Under the pieces are notes generated by a model. The model was given only the letters and a program-made list of their open reading frames with translations. It had not been told where the DNA came from and did not search any database. A program made the translations under genes and the position numbers. Below are positions 22,579 to 31,315 of a stretch of DNA of 64,000 nucleotides, piece after piece. The DNA comes from an uncultured Ilyobacter sp. (GTDB taxonomy: Bacteria > Fusobacteriota > Fusobacteriia > Fusobacteriales > Fusobacteriaceae), in assembly GCF_963668515.1 (NCBI RefSeq), contig NZ_OY764864.1:930001-994000 (forward strand), read 5' to 3'. Within the stretch, counting starts at the first letter, position 1; every line of letters starts with the position of its first letter.

Positions 22579-23793
22579 TTATTCATTTCTTAGGGCATCT
22601 ATAGGGTTCATATGAGCAGCTTGTCTAGCGGGATAAACTCCAAAAACAAGTCCTATTAAAGTGGATATAAAAACGGAGGCAACAGTAATATTTATAGAGA
22701 GTATAGGCTCTATACCTGAAATTATACCAAAAATCTCCGAGACAGCAAATCCAATAAAAATACCGATAGCTCCTCCTGATAAGGAGAGAACGATAGCCTC
22801 GGTCAGGAACTGAAAAAGGATATCACGATTTTTTGCCCCTATAGCCTTTCTGATACCTATCTCCTTTATCCTTTCGGTGACACTTACAAGCATTATGTTC
22901 ATTACTCCTATCCCTCCCACAAGAAGGGAGATAGATGCTACGAAAGTGACAAATATATTGAGGGTGGATAAAACTTCGTTAAAGGAACTTCCACGGGAGA
23001 CTCTTTCCTCATACTCATATATATCGGTGACATTTTTGTTTTCAAGTTCTGTGATGATATTCGAGAGTAAGGTCTGTGAATTTGATGGATCAGAAGCTTT
23101 GACCAGTATAGAGGAATACTCATCAGTTCCCAGTATTCTCTCTGCCACAGGAAGAGATATCCTACCAAATGCAGGTAAAAATCTACTTAGACCCAGTTGG
23201 TTCATACCTGCATCAGGATGTAAAAATATACCAACAATTGTAAAAGTATTTGTCTTATTAAGTGATCTAAATTCAACAGTAATTTTTTCCCCCAGAGGGT
23301 TGCTATTTTCAAAGATTTTTCCCGCAGTAATATTATCTATCACAATAACTGGGACTTTTTCTTCATATTCACTTGATAAAATTGGTCTTCCCATTGTATA
23401 AGTCAGTTCCTCTATGATCTCATATTCTGGAGTAGTTCCAAAAATAGCCCCACGAAGGTTTTGGTTTTTAAGATTTTTGTAATCGACTCTTTCAAAGACG
23501 TAGGGAGATATTGCTTCTAAGTTTTCGGTATTTTTGAGAAGAGATACGTCACTGCTGTTTAGGGCGAAGGCACTTCGGTAATTTTCATGTTCATCATCGG
23601 TTGAAACTTCATAGACACCGAATCCACTTTTTGCAAGAGTCCCTGTTATTTTTTTCTGTCCGCCTTTTCCGATGGCTGACATTGCAATTACAGAAGAAAT
23701 TCCGATTATAATTCCCAACATAGTGAGAAGGGATCTCATCTTATTTGCAGTGAGTGATTGAATCGAGCTTTTAAAGGTCTCTATAAAATTCAT
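22579..23793 (-). CDS. MacB-type ABC transporter permease
   Basis: A 404-residue permease with one N-terminal membrane helix, a large periplasmic domain (about residues 50-265) and three C-terminal helices. The FtsX-like core is clear: GGIGVMNIMLVSVTERIKEIG (split at about 290) and RKAIGAKNRDILFQFLTEAIV. The ATP-binding protein is separate, unlike E. coli MacB where it is fused. With the adaptor and the TolC-like protein it should form a tripartite pump driven mechanically from the inner membrane. The ATG follows GAGGTGAT and overlaps the ATPase gene by 23 bases. Confidence 0.93.
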   Translation of the reverse strand: MNFIETFKSSIQSLTANKMRSLLTMLGIIIGISSVIAMSAIGKGGQKKITGTLAKSGFGVYEVSTDDEHENYRSAFALNSSDVSLLKNTENLEAISPYVFERVDYKNLKNQNLRGAIFGTTPEYEIIEELTYTMGRPILSSEYEEKVPVIVIDNITAGKIFENSNPLGEKITVEFRSLNKTNTFTIVGIFLHPDAGMNQLGLSRFLPAFGRISLPVAERILGTDEYSSILVKASDPSNSQTLLSNIITELENKNVTDIYEYEERVSRGSSFNEVLSTLNIFVTFVASISLLVGGIGVMNIMLVSVTERIKEIGIRKAIGAKNRDILFQFLTEAIVLSLSGGAIGIFIGFAVSEIFGIISGIEPILSINITVASVFISTLIGLVFGVYPARQAAHMNPIDALRNE

Positions 23794-24493
23794 GGTCAAT
23801 CACCTCGTCTTTGATTAATTTTCCATCTTTAAAACGGATTATTCTTTTACAATGAGCAGCTATACCGTCTTCATGGGTGACCATCACGATGGTCACGCCT
23901 TTTTGATTGAGTTCTTTAAATATAGTAAGAACCTCTTCTTCAGATTTTGAATCTAGGTTACCAGTTGGTTCATCTGCCAAGATTATATTGGGATTTGTTA
24001 CCAGAGCCCTTGCCAGGGCAGCCCTTTGCCGCTGTCCACCGGAGAGTTCATTTGGCCTATGATCTATCCTCTCTCCTAGTCCTACATCTTCTAAGGCTTT
24101 TACAGCCATCTCTTTTCTCTGGTGTAAATGCACTCCTGCATAAACAAGGGGTAAAGCCACATTTTCCCAGGCTTTCAGTTTTGGAAGAAGATTAAAAGAC
24201 TGAAAAACAAAGCCGATTTTTTTATTTCGTATTTCAGCAAGCTGATCGTCATCAAGATCCTCTATATTGACTCCAGATAATTTGTATTCTCCCACAGATG
24301 TCTGATCGAGACAGCCAAGTATATTCATCATGGTGGATTTACCACTTCCGCTAGGTCCCATTATAGCTACAAATTCTCCTTCCTTCACAGTGAAGGATAC
24401 ATCATTTAGAGCCTTCAGTGAGATGTCACCTGTTATATATGTTTTTTCGAGGTGGTTTATTTCAATTACATTTTTCCTGGAAGAATATTTCAT
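23771..24493 (-). CDS. MacB/LolD-type ABC transporter ATPase
   Basis: A 240-residue ATP-binding subunit. Walker A is GPSGSGKST (residues 46-54), the signature is LSGGQRQRAALARAL, Walker B is IILADEPTGNLDS and the H-loop is MVTHE. The LolD/MacB subtype is shown by the 'NLLPKLKAWENVALPL' helical region. It powers the permease encoded next. The gene lies 9 bases after the adaptor gene, so the operon order is TolC-like, adaptor, ATPase, permease. Confidence 0.95.
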   Translation of the reverse strand: MKYSSRKNVIEINHLEKTYITGDISLKALNDVSFTVKEGEFVAIMGPSGSGKSTMMNILGCLDQTSVGEYKLSGVNIEDLDDDQLAEIRNKKIGFVFQSFNLLPKLKAWENVALPLVYAGVHLHQRKEMAVKALEDVGLGERIDHRPNELSGGQRQRAALARALVTNPNIILADEPTGNLDSKSEEEVLTIFKELNQKGVTIVMVTHEDGIAAHCKRIIRFKDGKLIKDEVIDHEFYRDL

Positions 24494-24502
24494 ATTACAC
24501 TC

Positions 24503-25618
24503 CTAAACCTTTCTCTTTTTTTTGAGGTTATTAACACCGATTTTTACATCAGTCCCGTCTTGAAGACTCTGATCTGGATCTTTTAAAATTGTTATGTTTT
24601 CCTCTAGACCTTCAACAGAAACGACACTGCTGTTATTCAACTTTAAAGTCACATATTTTTTTCTTATGGTAGAATCGGGCTTAAGCTCAAAAACATAGTA
24701 TCCATTGCCGTCCTCTAGGACTGACATTCTCGGGATAGATATACTGTCCTTATCTACATAGGAGATTATCTCAACCTTTACATTGAATCCAGGACGTAGT
24801 TGTGAAGGGATATTATCTAGAGTTATCTCCACTTCTACATAAGCCTCAGTAGTGCTAGAAGAGGATGAGCTTTGACTTGATGAGTTTGAACTTGTGGCCG
24901 TAGAAAGAGTCGAGATCTTGCTGACCCTTCCGTTAAATACTTCCTTATAGGCTTCTGGAGCTATTCTTACAGGTTGTCCTAAGGATATCTCGTTTATGCT
25001 ATATTCTGGCACCTCTGCTACGATTATCATATCTGACAGGTCTGCTATTTCAAAAAGTTCTACCTCTGTGTTTACTCTGTAGTTTTCCTCGGCGATCATT
25101 GAAATAATAGTTCCGTTAAAGGGACTTTTTATTTCGCCTAGCATCTTAGAAAGCTCCTCTTTAAAATCCTCGATTTTTAACAGAGAAGTTTCAATATCAA
25201 ACTGAAGGTCTTCCACCTCTACCTTAGATGCCCCTCCTATTTTGAGCAGTTCCTTGGCATTTTCCAGGTCTCTTTGAAGTTTTTTTAAAGAGATCTCCTC
25301 TTGTTTTAAATTTCTGATAACAGTGTTTTTGTCCTCAGAATCAAAGGTCATAATTGTCTCACCGATTTTTACATAATCTCCTTCACTGTAGTAAACTTTG
25401 TCTACTTTTAGACTCCGATCTGCATAGACAAGCTTGGTATCTCTAGCTTCTATGACGCCGTCTGCCTCTACTATTTTTTCAAAGTCTGCTTTTTTGACTT
25501 TATAGACAGAATAAGTTCTTTTAGTGTCCTCAGAAAGAAGAGTTTTTTTATAAAAGATAAAACCTGTTATTCCCAAGATGAAAATAAATATTGCAATAAG
25601 TATCTTTTTTAGATTCAT
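24503..25618 (-). CDS. MacA-type periplasmic adaptor (membrane fusion) protein
   Basis: A 371-residue adaptor with one N-terminal membrane helix (residues 5-25). A lipoyl/barrel-sandwich half (KVYYSEGDYVKIGETIMTF), a helical hairpin (about 100-160) and the returning half motif GEIKSPFNGTIISMIAEENY follow, then a beta-barrel domain. Residues 239-257 are an unusual Ser-rich run (TATSSNSSSQSSSSSSTT) inserted before the EAYVEVEITLD strand, probably a flexible loop. The adaptor links the ABC permease to the outer-membrane channel. Its start is one base after the preceding gene's stop region with a clear GGAGG site. Confidence 0.92.
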   Translation of the reverse strand: MNLKKILIAIFIFILGITGFIFYKKTLLSEDTKRTYSVYKVKKADFEKIVEADGVIEARDTKLVYADRSLKVDKVYYSEGDYVKIGETIMTFDSEDKNTVIRNLKQEEISLKKLQRDLENAKELLKIGGASKVEVEDLQFDIETSLLKIEDFKEELSKMLGEIKSPFNGTIISMIAEENYRVNTEVELFEIADLSDMIIVAEVPEYSINEISLGQPVRIAPEAYKEVFNGRVSKISTLSTATSSNSSSQSSSSSSTTEAYVEVEITLDNIPSQLRPGFNVKVEIISYVDKDSISIPRMSVLEDGNGYYVFELKPDSTIRKKYVTLKLNNSSVVSVEGLEENITILKDPDQSLQDGTDVKIGVNNLKKKRKV

Positions 25619-25620
25619 AG

Positions 25621-26871
25621 TTACCTCCTGTACTTTATTTCGTAGATAAGGGCATTTAATTCATTTCTTTTTCTTTGTAACTCGATGAAATTTTCTACAT
25701 ACTCATCATATTTTTCAGCATAATTTATGTATGAGTCGCTTCCCTGTTCATATTTCATTTTATAAATTTCATACTTCATCTTAAAAAGCTCATTTTCTCT
25801 TTCTAGATTTTGAAGGTCTTTAACAAGGTTATAGTATTGATTTTCAAAATCTTTTCTCAGGTTTTTACTATTTTCTATCTCTCTGTTTTTTTCAAGTTCT
25901 AATTCTTGAATTTCAACTTGGTAGAGATTACTGGTGTCGTCATACTCAAAAAGAGTTTTGCTGAGTTCTAAAGAAACAACCCATCCGTCGCTCACAGTGT
26001 CATAAAAGGTCCCTGCAGTCAAACTTGGCCATTTGTTCTCATATTTTGAATATTTATAATTTTCTTTGGATTTTTCTATCAAAAGCTTGGAATTTTCGAC
26101 AGTTCTTTCCCCTATACCATTGAAGTCTTCTTTTTCCAAATTTGGAATTTCTTCTAAGTTTTCGATTTCCTCTCTACGGGTATCGACCTTATATAGATCA
26201 TAAAAATCAATTTTCAGTTTCTCCATATCTTTTTTCAGTTGCTCTATATCAGATATTGAATTCTCTACTAACATCTCAGAATATCTATAGTCAAATTCAG
26301 TACCTGTGCCTATCTCCACCTCTTTTTTCAGGTTTTCCATATCCTTAACCAGCCTCGGATGAAGTTTCTCCTTTAGCTCAAGTTCTAGTTTTTTATCCAT
26401 ATAATTTTGGTAGAGTTTTATAAGTCCTAGGACCTCTTCTTCGATAGTTTCTTCCTCAAGATTTAATCGGTATTGTCTGTCATAGGAAAAAACAGCTGAG
26501 CTATATTTTTTCTCGCTATAAAAAATATCCTTTAAATCTTTTTCCACACCAAAAAGTTCCTCTTCACTCTCTCCATCCTCATGGTCAAATTCGGCATAAT
26601 ATTTAAAAAAATCATAGGTGGCAGTAAAGGTGCTGTCAAACTCCTTGCCGTCATCAGAATCTGAATAATCGGACTCTGCTTCTAAATCTATCCCGTCTCT
26701 ATTGATTCTGTCTATTTTTATCTTTTCAATTTCTAAACGATTTTCTTCAAACTCTTTGAATTCTTTGGAATAGCCTCGTTTTTCTACATCTTTTATCATC
26801 TCATCCAAACTTAATCCGTAAGAATGGAGTGACAGTATCATAGAAAGAGAGAGGATTGTTAGTTTTTTCAA
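25621..26871 (-). CDS. TolC-family outer membrane channel protein
   Basis: A 416-residue protein with a signal peptide (MKKLTILSLSMILSLHSYG). It is nearly all long charged helices with two beta segments, the pattern of TolC-type channels; examples are LEEETIEEEVLGLIKLYQNY and the closing KYEQGSDSYINYAEKYDEYV. It should form the outer-membrane and periplasmic duct of the MacAB-type pump encoded downstream. It is the first gene of the operon. A 48-base block shared with another envelope gene lies about 210 bases upstream. Confidence 0.85.
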   Translation of the reverse strand: MKKLTILSLSMILSLHSYGLSLDEMIKDVEKRGYSKEFKEFEENRLEIEKIKIDRINRDGIDLEAESDYSDSDDGKEFDSTFTATYDFFKYYAEFDHEDGESEEELFGVEKDLKDIFYSEKKYSSAVFSYDRQYRLNLEEETIEEEVLGLIKLYQNYMDKKLELELKEKLHPRLVKDMENLKKEVEIGTGTEFDYRYSEMLVENSISDIEQLKKDMEKLKIDFYDLYKVDTRREEIENLEEIPNLEKEDFNGIGERTVENSKLLIEKSKENYKYSKYENKWPSLTAGTFYDTVSDGWVVSLELSKTLFEYDDTSNLYQVEIQELELEKNREIENSKNLRKDFENQYYNLVKDLQNLERENELFKMKYEIYKMKYEQGSDSYINYAEKYDEYVENFIELQRKRNELNALIYEIKYRR

Positions 26872-27282
26872 AATAGTACCCCCTGTTGTTGGACTTGAAA
26901 AATAGAGCTATGAATATTTTCCCATAGATAGCAGCATTTTATATTTTTCTTTTTGGTTTCATAAAAAATTCTAATTCATTTTATATTTAATTTATTAGAA
27001 AGTAAATTCGATATTTTGTTTTTTCAAAACAAAAATTTAATTTCGTTCGCATTTTTAATTTGATCTAAAAATTTTTTACAAATTAGTTTACTTATTTATT
27101 GTGTCGGCAATGTGACAACAAAAAGAAATACCGTCTATATAACCTTTTCTTGGTTTAGTTGTGAAGCCAACTAAATTATATTAATAAAACTTTAGCATGG
27201 TTCAGGTGAGTAGTCAATAATTTAACTTTTTTAAAACCCTTTTTTATATAAATTTAATAAAAAAAAGAGCCATTAGGCCCTT
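26872..27282. other. Long upstream region of the efflux operon
   Basis: No coding frame is seen. The region holds the shared operator-like block (27083-27130) and a very AT-rich leader of about 200 bases before the TolC-like gene. At its far end lies a weak T-rich stop signal for the hemolysin III gene. Confidence 0.5.
27083..27130 (-). promoter_or_regulatory. Shared operator block (copy 1), upstream of the efflux operon
   Basis: This 48-base block matches 34311-34360 at most positions. On the minus strand it contains GTCACA and GACACA, 11 bases apart, within TTGTCACATTGCCGACACAA. Tandem half-sites one helical turn apart are typical for OmpR/PhoB-type response regulators. The first half-site overlaps a possible -35 (TTGTCA). 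No strong -10 follows, which fits an activator-dependent promoter. Confidence 0.5.
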
Positions 27283-27909
27283 TTAGATAGAATAGTATAT
27301 AGATAGGTAGTTCAATACACTGCCTCCAATGACGAAAAGATGCCATATTACATGGGTGAACTTTATCTTTTTGAGGAGATAAAATATTGCTCCTAGGGAA
27401 TATGTTATACCACTTGCTAAGAGAAGATTCAGGGCTTCGGAGTTGAGATTTGTCTTTAGATTTTTAAAGACAAATATTATCATCCATCCCATAAAGAGGT
27501 AGATAAGTGTAGAAACAAAGGTAAACCTGCCTGTAAATTTTATTTTGAAAATTATCCCTATCACTGTGAGCATCCACTGTATAGCTAGTAGTATCATCGC
27601 TACTTTACCCTTGACTACTGTTAGGAGATACGGAGTATAAGAGCTAGAAATAAGTATGTATATTGCAGAATGATCAAATATCTTAAAAAGCTTTTTTGTT
27701 TTTCCAGGCTGCAGAATATGGTAAGTGCCTGACATAGAGTATAGCAGTATAAGTGCGGCACCAAATATACTAAAGCTGACAAGATGGGCCGTAGTTCCAA
27801 AATTTAATGCCCTGAATATGAGGAGTACAAGACCGTATACTGCTGTCAGAGCCCCGAGATAGTGGGTTATTGAATTCATATATTCTTCTAATTTATTATG
27901 ATCTGTCAT
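27283..27909 (-). CDS. Hemolysin III/YqfA-family membrane protein
   Basis: A 208-residue protein with seven membrane helices of the HlyIII/PAQR type. Conserved features are the N-terminal EEYMNSITHYLGALTAVYGL, the SGTYHI segment with its His, the FDHSAIYILISSSYTPYLL motif and the late FTHVIWHLFVIGGS with two His that could bind zinc. Family members are annotated as hemolysins, but their real job is unclear. The start is the second in-frame ATG because the first codons (ATGGAGGAA) contain the ribosome site. Confidence 0.93.
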   Translation of the reverse strand: MTDHNKLEEYMNSITHYLGALTAVYGLVLLIFRALNFGTTAHLVSFSIFGAALILLYSMSGTYHILQPGKTKKLFKIFDHSAIYILISSSYTPYLLTVVKGKVAMILLAIQWMLTVIGIIFKIKFTGRFTFVSTLIYLFMGWMIIFVFKNLKTNLNSEALNLLLASGITYSLGAIFYLLKKIKFTHVIWHLFVIGGSVLNYLSIYYSI

Positions 27910-28148
27910 GGCTGATTCCTCCATTTAAATATTATATAAATCTATTGTATCACATTCTTGACTAAAATAGTTGGGAATACATTAAAAAAATTATAAATTT
28001 TTTTTAATGTAAAATGACTAAATGTTTAAAAAAGGTTGAATATTGTATATTTTTTTATTATAAGCAATTTAATTTAACGATAATGAGTAAAATTCTACTT
28101 TAAAAAGTGTGAATGTCATAATAAGATAACGGGTGTTATAAAGGTTTA

Positions 28149-28232
28149 AAATGCTTCTAAGCACCATAAAATATGGTTTAGAAACGGTCTGATGTTTTTC
28201 TTATCAAACCGGTAAAGTTTGACTTTTTTTTT
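28149..28232 (+). ncRNA. Candidate small RNA or attenuator upstream of the XRE regulator
   Basis: TATAAA (28137-28142) with an upstream TG may start a transcript near 28149. It would carry a long hairpin TTCTAA-ACCATA/TATGGT-TTAGAA (28155-28183), a second hairpin CGGT/ACCG with GAT/ATC inside (28185-28211), and a terminator AAAGT/ACTTT with a run of T (28214-28232). The XRE gene starts 62 bases further on, so this could be an independent sRNA or a leader that controls it. Confidence 0.4.
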
Positions 28233-28293
28233 AAAAGTATATATACTCTTTTTAGGAAGGGTCTAACAAAATTTAAATTTGAGGAGGTATAAG

Positions 28294-28491
28294 GTGAAAG
28301 TAAGAATTAAAAAGATTCTAGAGGAAAAGGGAAGATCGATTTACTGGCTAGCAATCCAGTGTAATGTTACATATAAAAGTATGTTCAACCTAGTTAATAA
28401 TAAAACATCTTCTGTTAAGTTCATGCTTCTAGAAAGAATATGCAATGTATTAGAAGTGACTCCTAATGATATCTTTGACTTTGAAAATTAA
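28294..28491 (+). CDS. XRE-family (Cro/C1-type) transcription regulator
   Basis: A 65-residue single-domain helix-turn-helix protein: ILEEKGRSIYWLAIQCNVTYKS is helices 1-3, then FNLVNNKTSSVKFMLLERIC and LEVTPNDIFDFEN. It has no ligand domain, like many minimal regulators of the YozG type. The start is GTG after GAGGAGG; a TTG five codons earlier overlaps that site. Its target is not known. Confidence 0.9.
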   Translation: MKVRIKKILEEKGRSIYWLAIQCNVTYKSMFNLVNNKTSSVKFMLLERICNVLEVTPNDIFDFEN

Positions 28492-28514
28492 AAATGGGGC
28501 CAAAAGCCCCATTA
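28492..28514. terminator. Shared terminator hairpin of convergent genes
   Basis: AATGGGGC and GCCCCATT pair around CAAAA. It separates the XRE gene from the convergent small zinc-ribbon gene, whose stop codon overlaps it. Confidence 0.6.
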
Positions 28515-28673
28515 ACTTAGATGCATACTTGAGAAAAATATTCCATTTGATCTTTTTTTCCTGCATACCGGGCACAGCTTGTTATAGGGAACTCCTTTAC
28601 TATCCAATTCACTTTTAAAATTTTTCTTACATTTCAAACATGTTATAGCTCTAGATTTTGTTTTAGTCTCCAT
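28512..28673 (-). CDS. Small zinc-ribbon protein, 53 residues
   Basis: This short gene encodes METKTKSRAITCLKCKKNFK, then a linker, then NKLCPVCRKKRSN. The CLKC and CPVC pairs, 22 residues apart, form a zinc-ribbon knuckle pair like those in ribosomal or transcription-associated small proteins. The ATG lies nine bases after GGAGG; an ATG two codons upstream is also in frame but too close to that site. Function is unknown; nucleic-acid binding is a fair guess. Confidence 0.65.
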   Translation of the reverse strand: METKTKSRAITCLKCKKNFKSELDSKGVPYNKLCPVCRKKRSNGIFFSSMHLS

Positions 28674-28864
28674 CAGCATATCCCTCCCATTTTAAAACAC
28701 AATAAATTATTTGTTAGACGAACTTTTAATAAAAAAAGTTTATTTTTTTACACTTTGTTTATTAAGTCCTATAATTTATTAATATTAAAATTTTTGTAAA
28801 AAAACAAAAAATAAGATATAATATTCAATATAAAATACTAAAAAGAATAGGAGAGCATCTGTAA

Positions 28865-29581
28865 ATGAATATAGAATTAAAAAAAATAATTTTGAATATA
28901 AAAGCTGGACAGGAAAATTTAGAATTTGAAAAACTTTATGAAAATTCATATAAAGAGGCCTTGAAAAGAAAAACACTGAAAAATAAAGAAAAAATACACT
29001 GGTCTGGAATATTTCACATAGAAGACGATGAGATTGAGATGGAATTTGCTGTAAATACAAAAGGCAATTATATAACTTATCTCGATCTAGATGGATATTT
29101 AAATGGTGAAGTTGCAGAGGTAGATGAAGGAAGCGCATTTCACCTAGTGTCTGAGGGAAGTAATATCTATGAAGCAATCTGCTTTATGGAGATAAAGAAA
29201 CTAAAAGTTCTTCCGGAAAAAAAACTGAAGGCTTTAGAATACAGTTTATTTCCAAAATTTGCTCAAGGTTTTATAGCAACTGACCTTGCTGGAGACAACA
29301 ATGTCAGTGAGTTTATGGAGTTATTTGCTCCTGTACTTTCAAATTTAGAACTTATAAAAAAAATAAAGATCAGCTGTGAATGGAGCGAGATTATAGGAGG
29401 AAACAGCGAGACCAAAGAAAAACTTGAAAAATTTCTGAAAGACTATGTAGAAAAGGAACTCTTCTTTTTATACTATGATACTGAGTATGGTGAAATGCTC
29501 TCTAAAAAAGAGTACAACGAACTTTTTGCTCAGGGTATAAAATATAATCCCAATACCGATATCTTAGACCTTTATGAATAA
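28865..29581 (+). CDS. Hypothetical protein, 238 residues
   Basis: I do not recognise this protein. It is soluble, acidic and without signal peptide or membrane segments. Its N-terminal 45 residues are basic and helical (KKIILNIKAGQENLEFEKLY), followed by a beta-rich part (KIHWSGIFHIEDDEIEMEFA, NYITYLDLDGYLNGE) and a helical C-terminus. The start has GGAGAG upstream. It ends in a strong terminator and is monocistronic. Confidence 0.75.
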   Translation: MNIELKKIILNIKAGQENLEFEKLYENSYKEALKRKTLKNKEKIHWSGIFHIEDDEIEMEFAVNTKGNYITYLDLDGYLNGEVAEVDEGSAFHLVSEGSNIYEAICFMEIKKLKVLPEKKLKALEYSLFPKFAQGFIATDLAGDNNVSEFMELFAPVLSNLELIKKIKISCEWSEIIGGNSETKEKLEKFLKDYVEKELFFLYYDTEYGEMLSKKEYNELFAQGIKYNPNTDILDLYE

Positions 29582-29590
29582 ATATGAATA

Positions 29591-29626
29591 AACAAAAGAG
29601 GCAGGACTGAGCTGCCTCTTTTGTTT
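29591..29626. terminator. Bidirectional terminator
   Basis: AACAAAAGAGGCAG and CTGCCTCTTTTGTT form a 14-bp stem around seven bases. It serves the 238-residue protein gene and the convergent small gene. Confidence 0.85.
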
Positions 29627-29888
29627 ATATTATCTTGACTCTGAATATTATTATTTCATCTTTGTCTGGAGTAATATGGATAAAATTAACCGTATCTTCA
29701 TTTTCATACTGAACTTCATCTAATTTGCAAACAATTTTCGTATCGTTGTCTAAAATCATGATGAAAAGTTTATTGAGCTTTGAGATCTCCTTTACAAAAC
29801 CTACAGAATCGATCTCTATCAGTTCCCATCTTGACTCTACCATAACTTCTTTATTCAATAGAAGGGTTTTAAGCTTTTCTAATTCCAT
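29625..29888 (-). CDS. Hypothetical protein, 87 residues
   Basis: I do not recognise this protein. It is small, soluble and probably an all-beta fold after one N-terminal helix: MELEKLKTLLLNKEVMVESR, then LFIMILDNDTKIVCKLDEVQ and a closing EIIIFRVKII strand. The pattern of strands with a Lys/Asp-rich loop could suit an Sm-like or Tudor-like barrel, but this is a guess. The start has a GGAG site. It is convergent with the preceding gene. Confidence 0.65.
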   Translation of the reverse strand: MELEKLKTLLLNKEVMVESRWELIEIDSVGFVKEISKLNKLFIMILDNDTKIVCKLDEVQYENEDTVNFIHITPDKDEIIIFRVKII

Positions 29889-30101
29889 AGATACACACTC
29901 CTTTTCATTATAAGTTTTAATATTCTTAAGATACTAATTTAGTGATAAATTTCAAATATATCAGATCAAAAAAACCATCACTAAGAACACTATTTGACAA
30001 GTACAACAGTTATCCTTTTCTGAAAAAGATAGTTCCTTCTATAAAATCATTTTTTGTGATAAAATACTATAAGTGTAAAGGAATAGGGAGGAAAGATATT
30101 A

Positions 30102-30647
30102 GTGAAAAAAAAAATAAAAGAAACAATCGTTGTAGAGGGCAGAGATGACATCACTGCAGTGAAGGCGGCAGTGGATGCAGAACTTATAGAGGTAAACGGA
30201 TTTGCTGTAAGAAAGAGAACTACACTGGAAAAAATAAAGAATGCACAAGAAAGGACAGGAGTTATAATTCTTACAGATCCTGATTTTGCAGGAGAAAAGA
30301 TAAGAAAGACCATAGAAAACTATGTCCCAGGCGTAAGTCACGCATATATCGGAAGAAAAGAGGGTACCAGGCTAAAAGATGGGAATATAGGAGTCGAAAA
30401 TGCTTCTCCGTCGGTTATTATAAGGGCTCTTACTGATGCAAAATGCAAGTTGGTAGAAAGAAATGATATATTTACTCCCATGGATATGATAAAGTATGGC
30501 CTTACAGGGGGAGATGCCTCTAAAGGCAAGAGGCAGAAAGTGGGTGTGAAATTGGGTATAGGCTACGGAAACGGTAAGCAGTTTTTAGCCAAACTTAATC
30601 ACTTCGGTATAACAAAAGATGAATTTCTAAAGGCAATGGAAAAATAG
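30102..30647 (+). CDS. rnmV: Ribonuclease M5
   Basis: A 181-residue Toprim-domain nuclease that matures 5S rRNA. The Toprim glutamate motif is VVEGRDDITAVKAAVDAE and the DxD-type motif is ILTDPDFAGEKIR; the C-terminal part (GVKLGIGYGNGKQFLAKLNH) is the RNase M5-specific tail. The start is GTG, nine bases after GGGAGG. ksgA, a common neighbour, does not follow; a small gene is convergent instead. Confidence 0.93.
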   Translation: MKKKIKETIVVEGRDDITAVKAAVDAELIEVNGFAVRKRTTLEKIKNAQERTGVIILTDPDFAGEKIRKTIENYVPGVSHAYIGRKEGTRLKDGNIGVENASPSVIIRALTDAKCKLVERNDIFTPMDMIKYGLTGGDASKGKRQKVGVKLGIGYGNGKQFLAKLNHFGITKDEFLKAMEK

Positions 30648-30672
30648 GCTCGCAACAGGAGCCTATTTTTTA
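30646..30672 (+). terminator. Intrinsic terminator after rnmV
   Basis: TAGGCTC and GAGCCTA pair around seven bases, followed by six T. It overlaps the rnmV stop. Confidence 0.85.
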
Positions 30673-30773
30673 TTTTTATTTTTTTTAATCTTCTCTTTCT
30701 TTTTATGTTTTATTTTATCCTTCTCTGTTTTTTTCAAATCCTCTATAATGTCTTCCATCTCTCTTCTACTCAT
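30663..30773 (-). CDS. Small lysine-rich peptide, 36 residues
   Basis: A short frame starts at ATG after GAGGAGAAAATT and encodes MSRREMEDIIEDLKKTEKDK followed by a run of almost only Lys, Ile and Asn. It is helical and extremely basic at the end. Its stop codon lies in the tail of the rnmV terminator. The ribosome site is good, but the A-rich end may be low-complexity DNA, so the gene is only possible. Confidence 0.4.
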   Translation of the reverse strand: MSRREMEDIIEDLKKTEKDKIKHKKKEKIKKNKNKK

Positions 30774-30907
30774 AATTTTCTCCTCTCGAAATTAGATCCT
30801 TTAATACCTTATTTGATAATAAATAAATATTCCTTTTACATTATAAAGAGGAAAAACAGCAAATAGAAAAAACATTATTAATAGAGAAGTATAGAGGAGG
30901 GATAAAT

Positions 30908-31186
30908 ATGTTTACAGAAAAAATTATTATAAATAAGGGAGCAGTGTATCTACTTTTTGATAAAGATGAAAATTTTATTGGAAGAGCCTTTATAGAGGAT
31001 TTAAGTGGAAATCCCATCAAAATATTTACTTATGTCGGTAGAAAGTATGAAAAAGAGTATGAGGAGATTGCAGGGTCAATTTCTAAAGCCTTGAGAGAGG
31101 ATTATATAGGAAAAAGTAAAATAAAAATGGAATTTTTACTAAATTTCCTTGCATCCGATGCTACGAGGACTGTTATTCTTGACTAG
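30908..31186 (+). CDS. Hypothetical protein, 92 residues
   Basis: I do not recognise this protein. It has a small mixed fold: KGAVYLLFDKDENFIGRAFI strands, FTYVGRKYEKEYEEIAGSIS helix, then KIKMEFLLNFLASDATRTVI. The ATG follows GAGGAGGG. It is a single gene closed by a strong terminator. Confidence 0.7.
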   Translation: MFTEKIIINKGAVYLLFDKDENFIGRAFIEDLSGNPIKIFTYVGRKYEKEYEEIAGSISKALREDYIGKSKIKMEFLLNFLASDATRTVILD

Positions 31187-31254
31187 GAATTTATAAAAAA
31201 GCTCAAAATACTAAAGCTGGGAATTATAGATAAGTATTTAAAAAGCTTCATAAA

Positions 31255-31290
31255 AAAAATCCCCTGTAATTATTAGACAGGGGATTTTTT
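31255..31290. terminator. Bidirectional terminator
   Basis: AAAAAATCCCCTGT and ACAGGGGATTTTTT form a 14-bp stem with T runs on both strands, between convergent genes. Confidence 0.85.
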
Positions 31291-31315
31291 CCAAATCAAT
31301 AAAGAATCAGCATTC

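Noticed and set aside
22877-23401. 174-codon open frame antisense to the MacB-type permease
   Set aside because: It mirrors the codon structure of the real gene, whose conserved motifs are on the opposite strand.
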